DNA from: Ottelia alismoides
Lineage: Eukaryota > Streptophyta > Magnoliopsida > Alismatales > Hydrocharitaceae
DNA: 64,000 bases
Assembly: GCA_037367405.1 (NCBI GenBank)
Contig: JAZKJV010006937.1
Location: 1 to 64,000, forward strand
Reading direction: 5' to 3'
Below, in pieces: positions 12,344 to 25,200 of the stretch. The notes under the pieces were generated by a model. It was not told the DNA's origin. It did not search any database and was given only the letters and a program-made list of their open reading frames with translations. Each line of letters opens with the position of its first letter. Position 1 is the stretch's first letter. The position numbers and the translations under genes were made by a program.

Positions 12344-13440
12344 TTTCTTTATAATATGTAGCATCATTGAGTTTACAACTTGATTTATTTGGTAGAGTTG
12401 GGTTTTTTTTAGATATGTCTTTGACATACTTGCTTTGCATTTGCATCTTTGTATTACATGCATCACTTTGTATTTTTGTCGTCTTTTTGGTGGAATATTG
12501 CAACATCGAGAATTGAGAATTTACAAGTATGCGATTTATCTTTTAGATATACTGTACAAGGTAAGTTTCTTGAGGGACTCAAACGTATAAAAGTGCTTCC
12601 CAGACTTATATCATTGGACTTCATTAACCATAGACTTAGGTTTGATATGGGTGGAACTACATATTGCAACAACTTCCTCTCTTTTGTGGAGATCAAAATG
12701 TCGTCTCATATATGCAAAGTTACTTTAGCTTTCTTGTAGAGTGTAGCTGTTCAGAAAATCATTCAAGAGTGAAAGAGTACTACAAGTTGTTCACGTCGAT
12801 CTAGTTGGACACATAAATACAATCGCCGCTCAAAATAATGAAAACTTGAGAATAAAGTCAAAAGTGTATATGGAGAACCTAAATAATCATGCCTAGTGAA
12901 ATACTGTAAATTAAGTGGATTGAGATCTTCTTACTCTGATATGAAACATGTAAAATCCGAGTTTTCACTCCTGAAAATATAGGAAGAAAAAGAATGTTTT
13001 TGGATTTCTAAAATTTGTTGGAGATGTTTATGAACACATTTTTTAAGGAAATTTTGGGAAAATTTTATGATGCTTTGGATATATGCATATGTTTTGGGGA
13101 AATTTGTAAAACATGCATAAAGTATGCAAAGACAATTTTTTAAAATTTTATGCGTTTTTTTAAAATACACTTAATAAAATACGATGCACCTTCCATGCTT
13201 AAGAGAAGCCATGTCCTCGTTGTGAGATTAGAGCAAGAGAGAGAGAGAGAGAGAGAGGAGAAGCCATGGTGCTCGTGCTACTGGCACCTCCAATACAGTA
13301 CCAACACGAGTGTTGCATCCCATTGTTGGATGTTTTATGCCATCTCTTAACTTCCAGAAGAAAAAAAACCCCTTTCCCACGAAGAGAGACAGAGAGAGAG
13401 AGAGAGACTTAAATGATAAAAGAATATGTATCTTCTTCAT
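12344..13440. other. Intergenic DNA with two GA microsatellites
   Basis: GA runs lie at about 13230-13258 and 13387-13407. The run at 12450-12760 is open in two frames but matches nothing I recognise. No gene is called. Confidence 0.35.
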
Positions 13441-13444
13441 CTAA

Positions 13445-13576
13445 GGGCATGTTTGGTTGCAGGGTTTGGTTGGTCCAACCCTTCCCAACCCTCCAACCAA
13501 ACAACCCAATCATCCTCACAGTTTACTATTCACAGGGGTATCCCTGCCCAACCCAACCCTGCAACCAAACAGGAAC
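13445..13576. mobile_element. Tourist-like MITE (PIF/Harbinger type)
   Basis: The ends are inverted copies: the left begins GGGCATGTTTGGTTGCAGGG, the right ends ccctgcaaccaaacaggaac. The 132-bp body alternates caacc and ggttgg words, so it can fold on itself. TAA precedes the left end, as expected for a Tourist insertion, but a matching right TAA is not seen. Confidence 0.6.
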
Positions 13577-13851
13577 TCTCGTGCATGCCATTGAAAAGAT
13601 AAAAGTGGTAAGGTGTTCAGGTCATATAGAGACCGCATTATAACCAAAATAAAATATAAAGTTTCATGTTGTTATTTTTGAAAGATCCACTATGACATTG
13701 AAATTGAGTTTACAGTTAGCGTAATTTCCTCAAAATTTTTATGAGAGGATAAAATTTTGGGTAAATTCCAAAAAAGGTCATATCTTTACATGGATTCCTA
13801 AATAAGGAACCGACCTTTAGATTGTAATAAATACGAGACTCGTCTTTGATT

Positions 13852-14938
13852 TAAAGGTGGAGACCCCAACGACGTCAACGGATGACTCAATTCGTGATGT
13901 AGATGGACGAGTATACTCACGTCTTTTAGGGATTTGTTTTCACGTTTCCCCTTCTTCATCACCCATCGTCCCACGGAAATACTCCACGATGGGCATCTCA
14001 CATGCTGATTTCACAATTTCTGATTTGTTAAAAATACACATCTTATATTACTTTTGAGATTACACATATCAAATAATCCATAATAGAAGCTCTGATTTTT
14101 TTTATATAAAAAGTGGCTTCTTATCTATGGTGTTTATACGTACGTCATTTAAAATAGAATCAAGTTAAAATCAACCAAGCATGAAAGTGGTTTTGCACCA
14201 ATTCTAAGTTGATGCTTGAGAATTGTTCCATTGATTTTGAAGACGGTTTACAGTGCAGTTGAATACTTCTACACGGGTCAAATTTTTAATCCCACACGCT
14301 GGTTGTATTCAAGAATTCTAAACAACGAATAGGAGAGGAAGGCGAGGATGGAGCGGAGGTAGATGATAGTGAGGTAGAAGGGAAGACGCACGGAGAGGAG
14401 AAAAACGGGGAGGAGCGTTCACAGTGACGTGTACGTGCACACCATCCTCACTGCGCCCTCATCGCCCTAGCCACCACCACGCATTCCGCCACCGCCTTTC
14501 CCTCCACCACACCACTCATGATTGACAAGTATAGAAGCAGCATCGCCGTCGCCATCTCGAACCCACCGTCAGAACGCCACCATGACCCTCGGCAGCAAGC
14601 CCCACCGCTTCCTGCCCAGCCTCATCTTCACCTCAATCTCTGCCACCACACAGTCCCTATCTAAATCGTCGATGGGGGGGGGTAGCTTAAAGGATGACGA
14701 CCGCTGAACTCCAAGCCGCGTTGTCATATGGAGGGGAGTTATTGGGAGTCTTGCCATGATCTATGCATCCTGCCCTAGAATTTCCATAATGGGGAAAATA
14801 GGGAGGTTGTACTTTTATTCGTGTGACAAAGGGAGAAAGTGAAAACAAATATTCTAATAAATAATGGTATATTCGTTCATTTGTATCATAAATTGAATCA
14901 TCCATTGATGTTGCTGGGACCTCCACCATTAAATTAAA
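13852..14938. repeat. Inverted-repeat element, arms about 120 bp
   Basis: The left arm (about 13852-13972) reads ggtggagaccccaacgacg then gatgactcaattcgtgat. The right arm (about 14815-14938), read on the minus strand, gives the diverged counterpart ggtggaggtcccagcaaca then gatgattcaatttatgat. About 840 bases lie between, including a C/G-rich stretch (14400-14700) without a convincing gene. This looks like an old Mutator-like or other TIR element; no target duplication was found. Confidence 0.5.
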
Positions 14939-14984
14939 GATAATGTTAATATCAATCTCTTGTTTGGGAATTCATATACCAGCC

Positions 14985-15280
14985 CCCTTTTTTTAAGAGG
15001 TTGATGGGGTTGCCCTTGTTTCGACTTTTTTTTTATTTTTTTTTGAAAAATATCGCCATGTATATTCATCCCTATATTCCTCCATCCAGACAATCATTTT
15101 TTAACGGTAACATGGTTTTTTAAATCGACACAATCTCGATGAAGGCCATAGGAGTCTCTATTTCTGACGAAATTCGATTGACATATAGGAAGGATATATG
15201 GATGAATATAAATGGTGATATTTAAAAAAAATAAAAAAGTTTGACAAAAATAGTGCGGGAGCAGCCCACTTTTTCCTTTT
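14985..15280. mobile_element. Foldback element, copy 2 (one arm deleted)
   Basis: This is the same family as 9355-9720. The right arm (about 15134-15230) keeps the words gtctctatttctgacgaaat and atatatggatgaatata. The left arm has lost the part that would pair with the first of these, so only the outer stem can form. Confidence 0.7.
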
Positions 15281-15294
15281 TTGTAAGGGGACTC

Positions 15295-15622
15295 ATATGT
15301 GGCTTCCCCCGCCTTATTTGGGCAAAATTTTTTATTTTTTTTGAAAAATAACACCATTTACATTCATCCCTATATCCCTCTTATATACCATTCGAATTTC
15401 GTCAGAAACAGACTCCTACGGCCTCCATCCGGACAGTAATTTTTTAACGGTAACAAGATTTTTTTAAATCGATACCATCGAGATGGAGGCCGTAGGAGTC
15501 TCTGTTTCTGACGAAATTCGAATGGCATGTAGGAGGGATATATGGATGAATATACATGGTTTTATTTAAAAAAAAACGCCGAAAAATGAGGCGGGGCAGC
15601 CCCATTTTTTCCTTTTTGTAAT
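15295..15622. mobile_element. Foldback element, copy 3, close upstream of IMP4
   Basis: The left arm 15377-15428 pairs with the right arm 15483-15536 except for a 2-base deletion and a few mismatches. The terminal blocks (cttcccccgcc and ggcggggcagcc) are also kept. It ends only a few bases before the probable IMP4 leader and within 650 bases of the start codon, so it may be part of that promoter region. Confidence 0.75.
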
Positions 15623-15639
15623 TACCCTAAAAATTTCCA

Positions 15640-16005
15640 ATATCGTCATCCTCCCTCTCGCGCTTTCGCCCCCTTCCTCCTCATTTTCTATTGCCAGTTA
15701 TCACCCGTGTAGAACCCTAACCCCACCACACTTCTTCTCCGCCACCCTCTTCTCTCCCCCCTCGCCGTCGCCAGCACCAACACCACCTTCCTCTCCCTCT
15801 GTCGCCGTTCCCCTTCACCTCCCGGCGCCGCCACCACTGCTGCTCGACAACCACGCTGCCGCCACGCCTCTCCTCGCCACCAGCTCTCACATCCCCACCC
15901 TCTCCTCGTGCTGCTACCTCTTAGCCACGCGGTCGCCACTCCCCCTCTCTGCCGCCATCTCCCGATCACTTCCAAAGCCCTGCGCTACCCTCCCCGTTTG
16001 CCCTG
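15640..16005 (+). promoter_or_regulatory. IMP4: Probable IMP4 leader exon (5' UTR) with proximal promoter
   Basis: A C/T-rich leader rich in cgcc and ctcc words, typical of plant 5' UTRs, runs to a donor site at ccctg/gtaacgg (16005/16006). The next acceptor, ttgcacag (ends 16244), sits 19 bases before the IMP4 start codon, giving a 239-nt leader intron. The transcription start is not determined. A minus-strand open frame here is a by-product of composition. Confidence 0.5.
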
Positions 16006-16263
16006 GTAACGGTTGCTTTTTATCATATTTTTTCCCTTTCACTTTTTTCCTGTGGAATGTTACTCAACAACTGGTTTGGCAGAATTATTTACTGCTGCCG
16101 GTAGCCATTGGAATGCGTATTCTGAATTCCATTAACCATTTGTTTTGAACAACTCACGGAGAGGAGGGTAGACACCTACGACCTTGATCATATTATTGTA
16201 GAGAAATCTACGGACGATTGTACTGTCTTACTTGTGTTGCACAGATCAAACAGCATTTGCGCG

Positions 16264-19200
16264 ATGCTGCGGAGGAGAATAAGGGAGACGAGAGAGTACC
16301 TCTATCGCAAGAGTCTCGAGGGCAAGGAGAGAGACAAGTATGAGAGGAAGCGGAAGATCAGAGAAGCCTTGCAAGGTTTTGCCATTGGATTTTTGTTTTG
16401 TGTCTGAACTTACACGGGTGTTCGTTCTTCTTGATTATGAATGGTACATGTGTTCTCCTTGATTAGAGGGGAAGCCGATCCCAACAGAGCTGAGGAACGA
16501 GGTGGCCATCCTCCGTAAGGAGATTGATCTTGAAGACGAGGATACTGCAGGTATGCTTCTTTCTACCTAATTTTATGAACAATGCCCGGCTTCACTGCAG
16601 CTAATGCTGGTTAAGCACTCTACGTTTGGATGGAGTGGAATTTTGGGAAATATGATGACACTCCTCTTGAGTCTCAATACCTGATTGTTGACTTGTAGAT
16701 TTCTGCATGTTTTTTTTTGGGATAAGAACGAAGCTAATGCTGCTTGCTGCTATCTATGATTGCTTTATGTTTTCCGGTTTTTTGGTGTATAGTTTGTTGG
16801 TTTTCTGATACGTCTTTCAAAATTACTATCGCGTTACTTTATTAATAGATCATGTGTTTTGTGCATTTAGTTGCATCAGGCGAGTCTGGGGGATGATGGG
16901 TGATTTAGGTCAACGTGCTTTTGTGCTTGTCATTTTGTTATAGGGTTAGTCTACGTCATTTATTACATTTGACTGGTTCTTGTTTTTAATGTGAAAATAT
17001 GGTTAATAGACAATATCAGCCATCCATTTAATTAATCAAGAAAAAGAGAAAGACTCATCAAGCTCTTACACCGCACTGTCTCTTGAAATTTCATCTTTCC
17101 ACTCATATTAAAACCCATGAGAATTACATGTTCTTGTTGCAGTCATGCTTGCAGTAGTTAACAGACTAGATCGATTAGTCGGTGATGCGCTTCGAAAAAA
17201 CATGAGGATATTGGAGGAGAAGATTGGCATTACAAGGCTCTCATGGTGATGGAAGAATGAGATTGAGAAGATAAGTCCTAGAGAAATAGAGAGGAAGGGG
17301 GAAGATACATGTAGAGGAATTCATCAAACTAAATCTCAATTCGTAATTTCATAACATCTTCCCTAAGCAATGGTCTATAACCCCTCTGTATAGGTAGGTG
17401 CGAGGCTACAAAAGTAGAAAGAGTATATAATTAAAGTCAAATCCCTAGTTGATTATCTAAATAACTTTAACTTAACTAACTAAACTAAAAAATTGGTGCG
17501 AACAGGAAAAGTGGAAAATTCTACGGTGGAAAATATTCGGTGGAAGCATGGTATACAATATCACAATATATCGGTGATATGTCATTGTATCGGTATCGGT
17601 GAGATGAGATATCGATATCAGTCTACATATCTTTTTCTTGGATATCAGTGATATGCAAGCTTGCAAAAGTTGGCCGACTAGTCGGCATGACTAGTCGGCC
17701 TGACTAGTCGAGTCGGGGGGGTAGCCGACTTGACTAGGCGTAGTCGCCCCTTAGTCGGTCCACCCGACTAGTCGGGCCGACTAGTCGGCCTAGTCGGCCA
17801 ACTAATCGCCCGACTTTTACAACAACCTTTTATTTTTTTTGTTTTTCACTTTTTTTAAAGCAAACATATTCTAATATGTTTAATGTTATATTTAAAGTCA
17901 ATTATTTCTTTTGTTTCATCATGATGTCATATAAAATGTACAAATATATGTATATATACACGAATATATTTATAAAAATCGATTTATATATTTAAAATAA
18001 TTAAAAAATTCAAAAACGACTAATGTCCGACTAATGATGTATCACATTTCGGTGATATATAGTCGAGGCAGAGAATCTTCCAGTTAAGATTTCCACCAAA
18101 ATTGACCATATTGCCATTTTGTCTGTATCTTGTTGGAAACTTACTTTCAAAGCTCCTTCCTTCTGTGAGGTAAGCTCTAGATCTACACCAAATTTTATTT
18201 TGAAATATGAAATTTCTTAGAGATTTTGTTCGTAGTTGTTAGGTAATGCACATTCTTGATTTTTTTGATAAGATTTGAAGTTATTTAGTGAGATATTCGG
18301 GGAACTAATTTGGGGTTTTTGAGTTATGTTGTGAAACTAAGTTAAGTTATGAAAGAATAAACTTGGATATCATGTTCTAGACATAGAAAATAAGATTTTA
18401 TGGTACTTTATGTTAATTAAAATTAATAATTAAATATTTTCGTGAATTAAATATTGGATCTATAAATTAGCGAGATATTTGGAGAACTAATTTGGGGGTT
18501 TGAGTTATGTTGTGAAATCAAGTTAAGTTATGAAAGAATAAACTCAGATTTCATGTTTTGGACATAGAAAATAAGATTTTATGGTGCTTTATGTTAACTT
18601 AAAATAAGTAATTAATTAACTCCATGGATTAAAAATTAGATCTATAATTTAGTGAGCCATATGGGGAGCTAATTTAATGTTTTTGTGTTATGTTGTAAAA
18701 TTAAGTTAAATTATGAAAGAATAAACTCGGAGCTCATGTTCTAGACATAGAAATCAAGATTTTATGGTGCTTGTTTGTTATCTAAAAATTAGTAATTAAA
18801 TAATTCCGTGAATTAAAAATTAAAAAATGGCAAAGCCTCCTCCTACTACAAGTAGGGTCGGCTACGTGGATTCTTACTCAAATCCATGTTGAAAGACTCA
18901 ACTATTTTTTACGTTAGTTGTCGACTGCCTAAGACAATCCCCACAAGGGGGATTTGAACCTTGGTCTTTTGGATGGTAGGCACACTGCATTGCCACCATA
19001 CCATTTAATTGGGCACACTGCACGCTACACTATGTGAATTAAAAATGAGATCTGTAATTATTTTCGTGTTTTGTGTCCCTTGTGTGGTTTGTCATGAAAC
19101 CGGTTATCTCAACTCTAGATCTAGGATGTTTTTCTTAGAAACTGAAACATCTAAATATGAATAGTATGTTGATAGTATGTTAAACATTAAATATCTAAGA

Positions 19201-22200
19201 CTTCATGCATATTAAACATGTCATAAATAATAAATATAATAAATTCGAAAATTAAAACTAAAAATAATTAGCAAATATTTGTTTGTTCTCCTCACATGTC
19301 TTACGAATGTTTGTTTCGTAATTTCTTTGCATATTTCATGCTTCAGTAATCAACATATTAGATTCTTGGTTTCACACTATGGTTCGGGATTTGATGGTTT
19401 TGGTGTTCAATTGGACGATGGAAAGATTGGTTGGAGGTATGCCACTTTTTTAGATGGCAACGAATCAAAACCACAATGTAACTTCTGTGGGAAAAAGTTT
19501 TTTTAGTCAACATGGGGAAACACCCAGCGGTGTCCGTGTTAAATTTATTAACTAGCAAGAAATAGATTCAGGAGGACTTACATTAGTCAAGATTCTAGGA
19601 AAAACTTGGAATGAGATGTTACATTTTCAACGTAAAAGAGATTAGAAGAGAAAAGGGAGTTGTTTCTAGCTAACCAATTTACCCACACTAGAGCTAGTGG
19701 CCAAAGAAGAAACTTTTTAAGCTAATCTCTAGCCTCTACCAGGGAGTTCCAGAATAAGTCCAGGGTCTGCACTGATAGCCACTCAGGCCCGTATGCTTCC
19801 CAATTAGGGAGTGACCGTTCACTGTTATAGAAGAGGTGCTCTAATGTTTCAATCTCCTTTTCACAAAGCGAGTATTTGTATGAGATAATCGTAAACATTC
19901 TTGCACAACGGTCCTGAATCATGATGCATTTCTACGGAACATCCATAAGAAGAAATCAATTCTACATGGAAGCTTCATTTGCCATAAAAACTTGCAATCC
20001 CGAATCAAGGAATCGGATATAGATGGAGGCGGTCTACTGATCGCATTATAAGTGTGCTTGACCGAGAATGGATGCGACTTCCACATCCAATGGTCCCGTT
20101 CAGAAGTAGACCTATCGGCTTGTCTGATGTAATCCAGATGTGATAAAACTTCGCAAGGCGTTGGGTCAAAGAAATCAATTAGGAATTGTGGCATCCAGTT
20201 GCCGTCCACCCAGCATTCTGCCACCTTGGCTCCTTGGTTTTTCGCTAAGGCAAATAAGTGAGGGAACCTGGAGCAAACCGTTCCATCACCAACCTTGTTG
20301 TCAGACCATAAAGTAAATTGTGTACCATCACCTAGAGACGGACGAAAAAAATAATCGAACTGGGGGAATAAAGATTTCATCCCCTTCCAAAAGGCAGATG
20401 ACTTGGAGATATGCTAGAGAGGAAACAAGCACTACACTCCTATTCCATGTATCTGTCGAATGAGCCTGCAACTCAGATCATCTCCCCTTCCCAAATTCTG
20501 TTGATCCACTTAAGAAGAAGAGCTTCAGTCATTGACTCCAGACGAGTAATCCCAAGACTACCCTACTCCAAGGGTTGAGAGACCGTGGCTCAGTCGACCA
20601 AATGTATCCTTGGCCATCCAATGTAGTCTTCCCCCAGAGAAAATGCTTCATGAGTACCTCAATATGACACTTAATACCTACATGAAGCAGACAAGAGGAA
20701 ATAAAGAATATGGGTATAGAGGAGAGAACTACCTTCACGAGCATCAAATGATTCCTTCTCGAGAGGATCGAAACCTTCCACCATGAGAGTCTCTTCTCTA
20801 ACTTCTCAATAAACATGAGCCAAGCCGCCATCTTGAGATTACCATATGAAAGCGGGAGGCCGAAATAGCGAACCATGAGTGAGCCACGTGGTGAACCAAG
20901 TGCAGTATATCAATCATCAGCTTCGGAGTCAGAGTAGCCATTCAGGACAACAATAGACTTAACACAATTGATATTAAGCCTAGACATCTCCCCAAAGATC
21001 TCAACTATTAAGGACATATCAGTAGCATCTGTACAACTCCCCTCAATAAAAAGATAGTGTCATCTACATATTGTAAGAGGGGAATGGAAATCTCGCCCGA
21101 AGAGTAACCCTTCGAGATCCCATTCTGTATCATTTGCCCAACCATGCAAGCAAGAACATTGGCTGCAATCGCAAAGAGGATCGGGGCGATTGGGCAACCC
21201 TGCCTCACCTGATGTTGTGGCTGAAATAACCCTCCCTCATGTCTGTCGTTGACAAGCACCGTGTAGGAGGCCGTGGTAATACATCGTTTCATTCGAGATA
21301 TCCACCTCTGTATAGGCATCCATAAGAAACGCCAATCCACGGTGTCGTATGCCTTAGAGAAGTCGACCTTCCAAAGTATCTCCTTTGACTTACATCTTTT
21401 CTAATCTGCAATGATCGATGCTGCTAAAACCATGCTGTCGGAAATCTGCCTGCCCGGAATAAAGGCACTTTGAAGCGGTGAGATAATACTCTCCGAGACA
21501 CGGTTCAGCCTAATAGACAAAACCTTTGCAACAATCAAGTAGATAGCATTCAGGAGCGCGATGGGCCTAAAATCTTTGATCTATTCGGAGACATCCTTTG
21601 TAGGGAGGAGGAAAATGAGCGCTTTGTTGAGTCTCTGAAAGCCCACGTTAGAAATTGTGAACTCCTCCACCACATCCACCACTTCCCACATGACATGCTC
21701 CAGAACTCACGAAAGAAAAGACAGGGAACCCATCGGGGATTCGAGAACCGTCAACGTAAAGGTTCCACACTGCCATCTTTACCTCCTTCGCTATTACATT
21801 CTGGATCAGATGATTGGCATGTTGTTCGGACAGAGTGGATGCTCCACGATGGACCATCTCTAGAGTTTAGTCACCTTTTATCTAGAGAAATCATGAAAGT
21901 GATCCGCTATGGTCGTCTCATTTTCGATCTCCCTCTACTCTGCTTCCTTTCATCATGACCGAGCGGATTTGATTATGTCGACGTCTCCCTCTTGCAATCC
22001 TGTGGAAGTAAGCCAAGAGTGCTTGGATTTCTGCTTCCACTATGCTACCCACTTCTTGTCCTCAAGAATCGTTTTTTGCACCGCTGAACTCTCTAAAAGT
22101 TCATCAGTAGAGAGATCTCTGACATCTTCAATGCTATCCATCTTGGCAGGGTCAGCCTTCGCCCCAGCACGACGTGCTTGGCGCATTTGCCTAACCTCCT

Positions 22201-25200
22201 TGAATCAACAAAGCCAGTTGTAGAATGTCACAAACTTCTGGGCCAGCCTCGACGCCGTTGATCCAAAAACCATCGATGAAGACCAGTGTTCGCAAACCAT
22301 CTCTCGAAAGCCTACCTGCTGAAGCCAAGCTTTCTCGAACATGAAGAAACCTATGTGGGGGAGATACTACCAGAGTCCCAAAGAAGATGGGTATGATTAG
22401 ACCTAGTACGAGGCCTGGAGACAAAAGTCGACATCGAGAACAACTTCAGTAGTTCCGTGGATGAGAGGAAACAATCTCGGCGAGATCGGGAACTCGAGTT
22501 TCTCCATGTATACCTAGTATCAGAAGCACCAATAATCTAAAACTCAAGATCAACAACCAGTTCTGCAAAGTCAAAAGAACCAGGATCCTGACCACCTCTT
22601 AACGGAGGCTTATTTGAAGGAGCAACATAACATTGAAGTCGCTCCCAATCAGCCATGCCACATCTGGGAATGCACTCCTCGCAGCTCTAAGATCCGTCCA
22701 GAGCATCGGTTGGAGCGAGTGCGCACAAGGTCCTTAGATGCATGAGAATGCTAAACTATCCGACGAGGTGACATGTTCAAGAAGCATCGTAACAACATGC
22801 ATTGACAATTACATCAGGAACAACTTTGTGGGAAGAAGTCGGGAGGAAGGAGGATTACGAGACTGAAGCCTCATCTTGTTGACAATAACAAGAATGTTGT
22901 CAAGTGCTAGCGTTGTCTCATATATGTGAATGACTTGGTGAAGGCCAACTTGGAGGGGATCCAGAAGGGATCAAGGTATTCCTTTGAATCCTCAAAAGGG
23001 GCAGAATCTTGACGGGTGAAAGACCGACACCTATTCCATGGCTTCATCCCAACCTGCTCCAGATGTCATAACAAAACGAAAGACTTAGATCACTTTTTGT
23101 TTCAAATATAGGTTATCTGCATAAGTTTGGCGTTTGTTTGGCGATCTGATGCAATGGATTGAATGGTTTCTGGGAGGACCTTGGGGAAGGCTGGAGAGGT
23201 AATGAAAAGGAGCGATCTCGGCACATAACGCTCATATAGGCTATTTGGATGGCTAGAAACGATGTGGTGTTTCGTGAGGACATGTGGTATGGGGAAAATG
23301 TTGTTGCCTGTGCGAGGATCTAGGCAGATGGATGCAAGGCCTTAAATGTCGGTTTCGGTCACCATTTCGGTATCGATCAAAACAGAATTTCGATGGAATT
23401 TCGGTGGAATTTCGACCGAAATTTCGGTCATTTCGGTCATTTTTTGTATTAGGACCCCCATATTTCGGTCGTTTTTTTTTTACACTCCAAAGAGGGGGAG
23501 ACACCCGTAGGTCGTTTCGGTCATTTCGGTCGAATTTCGATTTCGACTGAATATCGATATTCGACAGAAATTCGACCGAATTTCGCTGAAATTTGAGGCC
23601 ATGGATGGATGGAATATATACATTGTTTTTTCGTATTGTAGGGTGGCGTGCTCCCCTTGTAAATTTCTTTTTTGGTGGTAAATGGTGAAGTTTTTGAGCA
23701 CATACCTATAAAGTGTAGGCCCTTTTTCATTTAAAAAAAAGAAGTATGACGCAAATTGACAGGAATGGATATCAAATAATATATCAAGTTTCACTTAAAA
23801 GGCGTAAGATGTCAACATAAATGAGCATATTAGGAAAATGGTTAAATCAAAATTTAGAAGTAGTGGCATGACCCGACATGGTAGAAGATGGTGACGTGAA
23901 CTCAAAAGTAAGAATAATCAAGGAAGAAACAAGAACAAATACAAAAAAAATCCTTACAAAATTGCAACAACTCTTGATGTCTCCAAGTCTTAGGTTTTTC
24001 AACGGTAATGGTATTTCCCCTCATGTCGCCCATGGCATGCCCTCTTATATCCCCTTTCCACCCACTATTATGGAAAATCTATGAATATGCATCCTAATCT
24101 TACATATATCCAAGAAACGAAAGGTGGAAGATGCGATTTCTTCAGAATTGAAGTAAGGTATCGGCCTTAGTTATCTTCCAAAAAATATTCTATTTAGCTT
24201 AAAGTATTGAATCATATTAAGAATATTATATCGTTAACAAATCTCTTTACATTTAAAGTAATTAAAGAGAGCTTTATTGCAATTCTTCAATGTTGTGAAC
24301 TCAAAAATAAGAATAAGCAAGGAGGAAACAAGAACAATCACAAAAACATTCATACAAAATTGTAGCAACTGTTGATGTCTCCAAGTCTGATGCAATTATT
24401 CCCAAATTGGCAGGGCGACCTGAATTGAAGAAAATTGTTGATTTGGAGATTTTTCAAATTAGGGATATCCATCCTTAATTAGTTATTTTAAGGGATATTT
24501 ACACATAATTCCGAGTCATTTTGTAATTACCCCAAAAACCCTCTATAATCACAAATTACATCGAGGACCCCTGATATTGCTCTGTAATTACATTGTTTTG
24601 CAGCAACTCTTCTGTTAGTTTGGTTTATCAACTCAACCATACGAGCGAGTTAATCTAACCAATCTACTATCTAACGGTTAGGATTAAGTGAAAGTAAAAA
24701 AATAAAAGAAATAAAACTTGCAAACGTGGGCGGGACTTGTTGGAAGCGATGGCTTGGATAGGGAGAGGCTTGCATGCGGAGCTGGACGTAGTCGGTAGGC
24801 CTTCCACCGAGGTTGGAGGCAGATGGGGACGTGCATGGGGGGGAGGGGGTCTTGCTGGAAGCGGTGGGTCGGACTTTGGGGCTTCTGGGGGGGGGGGAGT
24901 TGCGGGCTTGCAAGAGCAGGGGAGGTTGCGGGCTTGCAAGTGCGGGAGCGGCACGAGCTTGCGGGGGGGGGGGGATTCTTGCAGGTGGGGGGTTATGGTC
25001 AGAAGGGGAGGAGGTGGTCGGGGAAGGGGAAGTTGGTGGAGGACGTCGACCAGGGGACGTGTGGTTGATTGGCTGGAGGAGGAGGGGGGAGGGGGTTCGT
25101 TGGTTGGAGGAGGAAGGGGAGTAGTCATTTGTAAATAATGGGAAATAAATAGGTATAAATTGTAATACTGTCATAGTTAACGGGAAATGGGATGGAAGTT

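Noticed and set aside
15688..15975. Minus-strand Arg/Gly-rich frame upstream of IMP4
   Set aside because: It is the reverse complement of the C/T-rich leader exon and has no features of a protein.
17660..17825. Repeated GACTAGTCGG words looking like a CRISPR array
   Set aside because: There are no constant repeats with unique spacers; the words form an inverted repeat inside a hAT-like element of a plant genome.
18930..19010. Possible tRNA gene on the minus strand (B box seen)
   Set aside because: No cloverleaf forms, and the stretch is inside a 213-bp insert with a 13-bp target duplication and an RTE-like tail, so it is a SINE.
21657..21958. Plus-strand open frames
   Set aside because: They are shadows of the minus-strand LINE linker region.
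24667..25174. Proline-rich frames on the minus strand and glycine-rich frames on the plus strand
   Set aside because: Same composition effect in the G-rich core of the nested Mutator-like element.
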